From positions 18,473,508 to 18,537,507 of the forward strand of contig CM049313.1 in NCBI GenBank assembly GCA_026874595.1: a stretch of DNA of 64,000 bases, read 5' to 3'. The position numbers were made by a program, and so were the translations under genes. Under the pieces are notes generated by a model that made no database searches, was not told the origin of the DNA, and worked only from the letters and a program-made list of their open reading frames with translations. Within the stretch, counting starts at the first letter, position 1. Each line of letters starts with the position of its first letter. The stretch is from Sipunculus nudus (Eukaryota > Annelida > Sipuncula > Golfingiida > Sipunculidae). Below, piece by piece: positions 58,190-64,000 of the stretch.

Positions 58190-60012
58190 ACTCAACAATT
58201 TCTGCCATGCAGAACTGCAAGGTCTTTCAAAATTGATAAACTCTTGACATGCACAGATAATTAAAATTCAGAACGAATAAGGAAGGCGATATCCAAAATA
58301 AAGCACTCATATTGAATGATGTTACGATACCACTTTAAAGATGATTTAAACCACATTTTGTAAACTGAAGCACTGTGTATACGATATTAAAAAATGAACA
58401 CTACGCGCATACACCGAAGCCTGACCGGTACAGTTGGCAAACTTAGGTTGGTTACAAATCAAAATATTGTTTTGTGTTAGCGATTTATTAATCTGTGATT
58501 GTCATTATTGTGACAGAAATGAATAATTAAGAACATAAAAAAACACAAACGTGTCCATGAATTAAAAGTGTGTTTGTGTCCGCTGTCTGTCCGTCTGTCT
58601 GTGAGTGTGTTTGTGTAATGGCTAACGTGCAAAAGTGGTTGTTTTCAACAATTTTAATAAACAGATACAAGTTCCTAGATACCCGTTCGGCAAACCAGGT
58701 TCATTTGGGTTGTTCATTACCGCCCTCTGTTGGAGAACACAGAAGTTAATACAAGAACTATTCTTGAGGCATGAATTCGATGCATGCGTACGAAGCATGG
58801 CTGCGTAGGAGTATATTAGGATCTGTATGCAGTAAGAAAATCGGACTCCCATTATTTCATTATTGCGTATTACCAGAGGCGTCGCCAGGGGGTGCCGAGG
58901 CCCCCTGCGCCCCCCCCCCCCTATCCTTCCCCAGTACAAACAGATGATAAATAAGTTTAAATGATTGTGATATTAAGTACTTTTTTACCCATTCCTAATG
59001 TTCATTTATACTGCGGCAACTGCATGTTCCTCTCGTTTTGGAGATAAACCAACAATATTGATGTTCTGACAGTTATGAACTGAATCTCGAACGAATCTAA
59101 TATTTTCAATTTTAAATTCTAAAAATTCCAATCGAGACTGTCTCAAACAAACAAAATATTTATATGCGCATATAAATGCTTATATATATATAGATACAAA
59201 TAAATATTTATCTTATATATACCTAATCATTATATGTGCCTAACAAGTACGCGTGCAGTCACACACGGCACCTCCCTCCGTAAACCTGGATGAGCCCCTT
59301 GTATTTCCGTTCACAACAGGAACGGTGGTCCGTCTTCTCATATTTGCGTTACTGGGTGTGCTTCAGTCTTTATTTTTCTACAGAGAAAATTCCTCAAGTT
59401 GCATCCAGTCTACGTTTTTTGCGGTCATAAAGAGGATCATTTGATATAAATCACAAATCTAATTTACAAGAGGATCAGAGATAATGCCGCCTATCATACT
59501 CTTGTTAACGAGCTGTACCTTTTTTTCAGAAAACTCAGAATTTCTAGTGATCTTCAGGCTTCAATATACGCCCATATCTTTTAAATATTATAGTTTATTT
59601 GAGAAGAGGTATGGTATATGTTGCACGTGTAGAGCTATCTGCTGCGTGAATACCCAGCCACTGGCGTCAAAAAGGAGTGTTCCTTATTCCGTTCCTACAG
59701 ACTTATTTTTGCCAAAATGACCGATCATTATAACTTCGATAAACGGCAGCTGGACAGATATAGTGTCCACACACAAAAATGCACACAGACTCGCACGCGG
59801 AACCCAATTAAGCGCCATTGCCCACCCAATGTCATTTATTTGTCATAGTTTGCCATCCAATGCCAGAATAACATTATATTCGTTCTATCAGCGATTTATA
59901 ACTCTATGTCTGGGAGCAGTATAAGGTTATGGTGTGCGTTTATTTGTTTATCTGCAAACGTTACCGCGCGAAGATTAATAAACATGTTGAATTTCCATTT
60001 AACGGATACGGG
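58190..60012. other. intergenic; single hAT-like terminus
   Basis: 58874-58925 begins CAGAGGCGTCGCCAGGGGGT and runs into a C-run, the form of a hAT-type MITE end; no partner was found. GTCTGTCCGTCTGTCTGTG lies at 58583-58601. The 105-codon reverse frame over it is a shadow. Confidence 0.4.
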
Positions 60013-60252
60013 GTGTTTCCATGTGCGCGTAAATGCGTATATGCGTGAAAAAATCGCTCATATGATTTTGGAACTAGTGTATTTCCATGACATTGTGTCC
60101 TTAGCGTATATGCGTATGTGTGTGAACTCGGGGATTCTAGGTAAAATGACGTCACTTCAGGGTCTTTTTGAGGAAGGCCTATTCGATCCACTGTATAAAT
60201 ATATTAGTCTGCCAGTTCACGCAAATACGCATACACGCGCACATGGAAACAC
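60013..60252. mobile_element. foldback element with three related arms, family F-like
   Basis: Arms 60013-60049 and 60216-60252 are 37-bp inverted repeats with about four mismatches (GTGTTTCCATGTGCGCGTAA and its mirror). A third related segment lies at 60078-60131. The arms alternate purine and pyrimidine (TGCGTATATGCGTG). Words TTTCCAYTT..CGG relate it to 27076 and 45949. The 128-codon frame across it is a shadow. Confidence 0.75.
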
Positions 60253-60768
60253 TGTTATAGCCTGTTTTCGCTTTTCGTGGTTGGTTATATAACACTGTCC
60301 TTCTTTGGTATATATGTCAGTGAAATATTATTTAAAACAATTTTGTCACCTTATACTGCACTGCTCTGTTTTTTTTATTCTGAATATTTTGACTTCTGCG
60401 GGTGTACTTTAAATTTAATTCTAAATATCATATCAGTTAAAAGTATGTACGTATATTCCTTTCGTAACCCATAGTTTAGGAACGTATCCTACATGTTATG
60501 TACCGTTATAAATATAGATGCTCCATGTTATGATCATTTATATTACATAATTCAGTCCTTCCTAGAAAAAGCCATGATGTATAAATAAGAGCTCACAATG
60601 CTGTCGTTTCATATAATTGTCTTTGAGTTGCGGAAACCTATTGTCTTCACTTTTCATTTTCAACTTTTAATAAAGCACTTATTGATAAGCTCCTAATTTA
60701 CTGTATTTGTGAAAACAATTTGTGTATCAGTGGAAACTGTTTGTCATTGCTCGCTTCTCCACCACGCG
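60253..60768. other. 3' flank of the GPCR gene
   Basis: On the minus strand a variant poly(A) signal ATTAAA lies at 60671-60666, about 100 nt after the stop, and AATAAA at 60379-60374. Either could end the transcript. Nothing else was seen. Confidence 0.35.
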
Positions 60769-61914
60769 TCACTGATTTGTGTACAATGTTTGCGGCGTCA
60801 GGGAGTAGACTCCGTTGGTCGTTCTTCGTAGGTCGCCATATTTCACGCGGGAATCTGCACATCCACACAGTCTCAAAAGTTGGTTTCTAAACCGCCTTCC
60901 TGCAACGCAGTAAAGGAGAAAGTTTACAGCCGAGTTGAATATCATTAAGGTATCACTGATGTTCATGAAGTAGTAGAAGATGGTGCCACATCGCTGACTG
61001 GAGGGAGGAAGAAGCAGCCGCATGACGGAGTAGACTGTGTGAGGGATCTGACAGCACATAAACACCAGCACCACCAGGACTAACAGTACAGTCAACTGAA
61101 AGCTGGTTCGCTGGCTGCCGTCCGTGTGATCACGTGTCATCGTCCTGCGCATGCGCATCGCTGAGTGGATCTCTCTGACCAACCAGAAGGTGCATAAGGA
61201 CAGCAAAATGAGTGGTCCGAAATCAAGGAATATTTTTGTGGCGATATTTTTATATCCTATCTGATATATCCCACTGTGATAGAAAGGAGCTATATCCAAC
61301 ACTGGACTTACCGGTCCGCAGGGATACATGGGGTGCGTTTTTACTATTAACTCAAAGAAACGTGGGAGGTTGAAAAGCAGTGCCACCATTAATAAAACAC
61401 CGACTTGGATCCGAACACTGCGCATGGTAGCGTAATCCTTAGCTTTATGGGGCGCCAGCACTGCCAGGGTCCGGTGTGCAGTTACCAACACGATTGTCCA
61501 CACAGACGAAAAATGAAACACTGGGATAAACGGAAAGAGGTATTTCATAACGTACGGCCATACATGGTAGCGATACCAGCACAATCCGCTATGGCCCACG
61601 TATGAACAAACTCCAGGCAGACATTTCACTGGTAGAGTCAGAATGAGAACACAGTTATCAAACACAGCAAGTACCAGTAACAGAAATGACGTCAGGTTCC
61701 TCTTACTGTCATGTGATAGCGTCACTATGGTTAGTATATTACCGACGGTTCCCCCTAGCGACAATGTACCCATCAACATCACGTGGGTAACAAAGAGAAA
61801 AAAGCGGCAATGGTTGTTACGAGACCCAACAACTGTACAGTTAATGTATTGTTCTGATGACGCATTTAAATATGGGGACAAGGTAGAATTCATCCATAAA
61901 ACTTGTGACATCAT
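60769..61914 (-). CDS. class A GPCR, FMRFamide/neuropeptide-receptor type
   Basis: 381 residues in one exon with a complete seven-helix layout. The outer N-terminus has sequons at Asn9, 17 and 25. TM1 has Gly58-Asn59 and TM2 has LAVFD with Asp86. Cys112 before TM3 and Cys199 in loop 2 can form the usual disulfide. The TM3 end reads AHRT (146-149) in place of DRY. TM6 has FMCCQIP (285-291) instead of CWxP. TM7 has NSAVNFLLY (327-335), the N-x-x-x-Y form usual in invertebrate FMRFamide-type receptors, followed by a basic helix 8 and Cys350/352, possible palmitoylation sites. It should act at the plasma membrane, probably for a peptide ligand; the ligand cannot be told from sequence. The tandem ATG at 61914 is the first in frame after the hydrophilic N-terminus. 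No frameshift or truncation. Confidence 0.93.
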   Translation of the reverse strand: MMSQVLWMNSTLSPYLNASSEQYINCTVVGSRNNHCRFFLFVTHVMLMGTLSLGGTVGNILTIVTLSHDSKRNLTSFLLLVLAVFDNCVLILTLPVKCLPGVCSYVGHSGLCWYRYHVWPYVMKYLFPFIPVFHFSSVWTIVLVTAHRTLAVLAPHKAKDYATMRSVRIQVGVLLMVALLFNLPRFFELIVKTHPMYPCGPVSPVLDIAPFYHSGIYQIGYKNIATKIFLDFGPLILLSLCTFWLVREIHSAMRMRRTMTRDHTDGSQRTSFQLTVLLVLVVLVFMCCQIPHTVYSVMRLLLPPSSQRCGTIFYYFMNISDTLMIFNSAVNFLLYCVAGRRFRNQLLRLCGCADSRVKYGDLRRTTNGVYSLTPQTLYTNQ

Positions 61915-62029
61915 GTTTTCTTATTCCTTATATTCGGTGAAATCAAAAAGCTCGAGTTGACTTCCAACAATAGACTCTTCCGTCACATTGTATTTGCAAT
62001 TTGCCAGGATTCGTCAAAACTCAGTTTGT

Positions 62030-62037
62030 CTTATATA
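62030..62037 (-). promoter_or_regulatory. TATA-like box upstream of the GPCR
   Basis: TATATAAG on the minus strand, 116 bp before the ATG, leaving room for a 5' leader of about 90 nt. No ATG precedes the start codon in that leader as far as I can see. Initiator sequence is weak. Confidence 0.35.
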
Positions 62038-62547
62038 CAGTGTATGTCGGCTTCGTTTCAGGGAATACCCTATAAATGGCGTAACATTTTAAACCCAAAA
62101 TAACATAATCTGGCAAAGATGAGTGGCAAAGGGATTCCGGCTTACTTCAGCTCCAATTTTGATTTAATTTTCTGCGCCTTTGTTCACACTTGCGCTTTTA
62201 TCTTTTGACGCGTATTTTATCTTCAGCAATAACCCTTACTTTCTCTCCGACCACAGAAGCGAGGGATCAAGCCACTGTGTCGTCTCACAGACTCCTGGAA
62301 TGTTATCTATAAAGTAATCCTCTCTGCAGTATGACCGGATAGTCCTTTAGCAGTTGTCAAACCGGAGCCCTCTGATCCCCTCGCCCATGAGTCCTTGATA
62401 CCCGGACGCTGAGAAATAAGACAAAAATATTCAACAGTATATTATATATGAACATCAGCTGAATATACTGAACACTTAGTGTCTGTTGATATATCCCAAC
62501 TTTGTTTTAAACTACCAGAATTTGTTCATTACTCAAAATTGTAATTA
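62038..62547. other. upstream flank of the GPCR gene
   Basis: Non-repetitive and partly GC-richer (62240-62420). It may hold regulatory sequence, but no specific module could be supported. Confidence 0.35.
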
Positions 62548-62917
62548 CAGTAGAGCGTCGTTTACCAGACATGCACACTGGGACATGTTTTTTGTTCAGA
62601 TAAATGATCGTTCAGAAAAAAACGATACCGCAAGATTAACTATGATTGCAAACCTGCCGCCAAGCACCTGACTTTACCAGAAGCTGACATACATGAAATA
62701 ATAAATCTAGTCCATAATAAACGTTGGCAACATCATTAGAAATTTGAGCTAGGTTTTAAAATAAATTTAAACAATTGATCATGTATATATAAGTCATTGA
62801 AATTATTGCTCATGGTCCTGGAAATCGGAATTTCGGATAAACGGTCACAATTTCGGTTCTTAGTTTTTTTTTCAATTTCGAATAAACGATATTCGACTAA
62901 ACGACCCTCTACTCTAC
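62548..62917 (+). mobile_element. pogo/Tigger-like MITE
   Basis: Left end TA-CAGTAGAGCGTCGTTTACC and right end CGACTAAACGACCCTCTACT are inverted repeats of the CAGTAGAG.GTCG type, typical of pogo-branch Tc1/mariner elements. TTTCGGATAAACGGTC near 62830 and CGAATAAACGATATTCG near 62878 are subterminal inverted words. Non-coding, about 370 bp. Confidence 0.75.
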
Positions 62918-63407
62918 TTTCATGAAAACATAAAAATTAGGCAGTTTGTCAGAAGCTAGAGGTTGAATGCTTTAATGTTTTGTAATTTTTTTCATCTCTT
63001 AATCAATTGTGTCATTGGTATGGTTGTCATCATTTACGATAATACCATATACAGATATTTTTCCATTTTATGTCCGGATAGTTTTATTAGGTGTCAGTAA
63101 ATCTATTTATTAATGGTTTTACTCAATATGAAGCTATGAAAAAAAAAATAAATAAGACGGAGGCACCTTGATGACTACTTTCTGTACTTTTGTACTCATG
63201 AAAATGTAAAGTTAAAAATAATTTATGAAACAAAATATTGAACTTTAAATGTCTTGTTGGGCTGATTTGGGGAAAATATTAAATGCTTCGTTGTTTCCAG
63301 TTATTTATTGCTCTCTGGTCTGAAAATGTGGTAACGTTTAAGGATTTCAAAGCTTTAATATTTCCCACACAATCTGCTGGAAAATTGGATATTTCAGTCA
63401 TTTTCCC

Positions 63408-63632
63408 AAAAAAGGTATAGTTCTCAGGCACTTTTTTTCAAACTCTGTGCGGGCGGGCGATTTTGTTAACGTTTTTGTATGTTTCGGTAAAAATGTCATA
63501 TGATCAGGGAAAACATAATAATAACAGAATTGTTTTTGCTAAACAGGTAAAAAGCACTTAAAAACAAAGGAAGTCTTATCAAAATTGTATTATTTAAATC
63601 TTGATAGATGAAAATCAAAATAAATTGCAAAC
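63408..63632 (+). mobile_element. foldback MITE family B, right-truncated copy 4
   Basis: GGTATAGTTCTCAGGCAC, then GTGCGGGCGGGCGA, TTTGTATGTTTCGGTAAAAA, TCATATGATCAGGGAAAA and GCTAAACAGGTAAAAAGCAC match 2831-3060 in the same order. The G-run and right terminus are missing. Confidence 0.75.
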
Positions 63633-64000
63633 CTTAGTATGTTGCTCAATCATCTGGAGTTAAGTGTCGACATGATAAAATAGTTATAATTCATGAGAAC
63701 AGGCTTCAAGAGAATATCATAAACCTTTAAGAGACCACGTGTTTCTGCTGCCTTAAACTCAGCTATTCAAGTACTTTGTGTTTAGGGCTAATGTGGCTCA
63801 TCTTATTCTGGGGACATATTGACGAACTGTAGTTAATTTCTGCCGAGGAAAGTTCTTATTACGCCTCTGTGACGGATGTTTGAGCCTGTTTATTTACAGG
63901 CTGTTAGCAAACATAGTATACGTGCTAATGTTGACAAACAGAAAAAAAACATCTGATCGGAGTAGTTGATTGCGCACCAGCTGTTGTAAGTGAGAGCACG
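63633..64000. other. intergenic, window edge
   Basis: 63875-63990 resembles 54288-54395 (TGTTGACAAACAGAAAA, GTTAGCAAACATAGTATACG). No gene signal. Confidence 0.45.

Noticed and set aside
59906-60292. 128-codon plus-strand frame
   Set aside because: It spans the foldback element at 60013-60252 and is open only because its arms lack stops in that phase.

Overview
The window is animal nuclear DNA: AT-rich (about 36-38% GC by eye) and crowded with microsatellites, tRNA-derived SINEs, small inverted-repeat DNA elements, decayed non-LTR retrotransposons and solo LTRs. Only two convincing host protein genes are visible. The FMRFamide-receptor-type GPCR and the repeat classes fit a lophotrochozoan, most likely a marine mollusc. 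That assignment is inference; no marker sequence proves it.

Host genes. (1) An intronless 381-residue class A neuropeptide-type GPCR lies on the minus strand at 60769-61914, with a TATA-like box about 115 bp upstream. (2) A 239-residue secreted protein lies on the minus strand at 33141-33860. It has a signal peptide, two six-cysteine modules and several dibasic sites. A strong splice acceptor ends at 33913, 52 bp before the ATG. About 8.5 kb upstream on the same strand, at 42377-42462, are a TATA box, an ATG-free first exon and a consensus donor, which together make a coherent two-exon model. The C-terminal module has nearly the cysteine spacing of eclosion hormone. The protein may be a peptide-hormone precursor and is the best candidate here for something undescribed. 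An orphan CCAAT/TATA/Inr promoter with a CTCF-like site lies at 58084-58189.

Repeats, left to right. 1-6.2 kb: foldback elements in inverted orientation and dispersed repeats. 6.9-7.6 kb: a 34-bp minisatellite framed by 54-bp direct repeats. 7.8-10.4 kb: a dead LINE, a hAT-like element and a SINE. 15.3-16.2 kb and 39.0-40.2 kb: diverged tandem repeats with periods of about 325-345 bp. 20.9-29.3 kb: dispersed repeat pairs, a CG-rich foldback and hAT-like pieces. 40.3-41.1 kb: a solo LTR inside the long intron of the secreted-protein gene. 43.2-43.8 kb: an inverted SINE pair. 44.6-46.8 kb: an inverted-repeat element enclosing a tRNA-like sequence, a miniature LTR retrotransposon (TRIM) whose LTR carries a pol III promoter, a CG-rich foldback and a palindromic repeat field. 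47.8-49.8 kb: three MITEs. 52.6-57.8 kb: more LTRs, a TRIM solo LTR, a nested MITE/LTR composite and a LINE tail. 60.0-63.6 kb: foldback and pogo-like MITEs around the GPCR.

Most other open frames are short, or are shadows of microsatellites, SINEs or foldback elements. Repeat families are described from similarity between copies inside this window; family names are structural inferences, not database matches.
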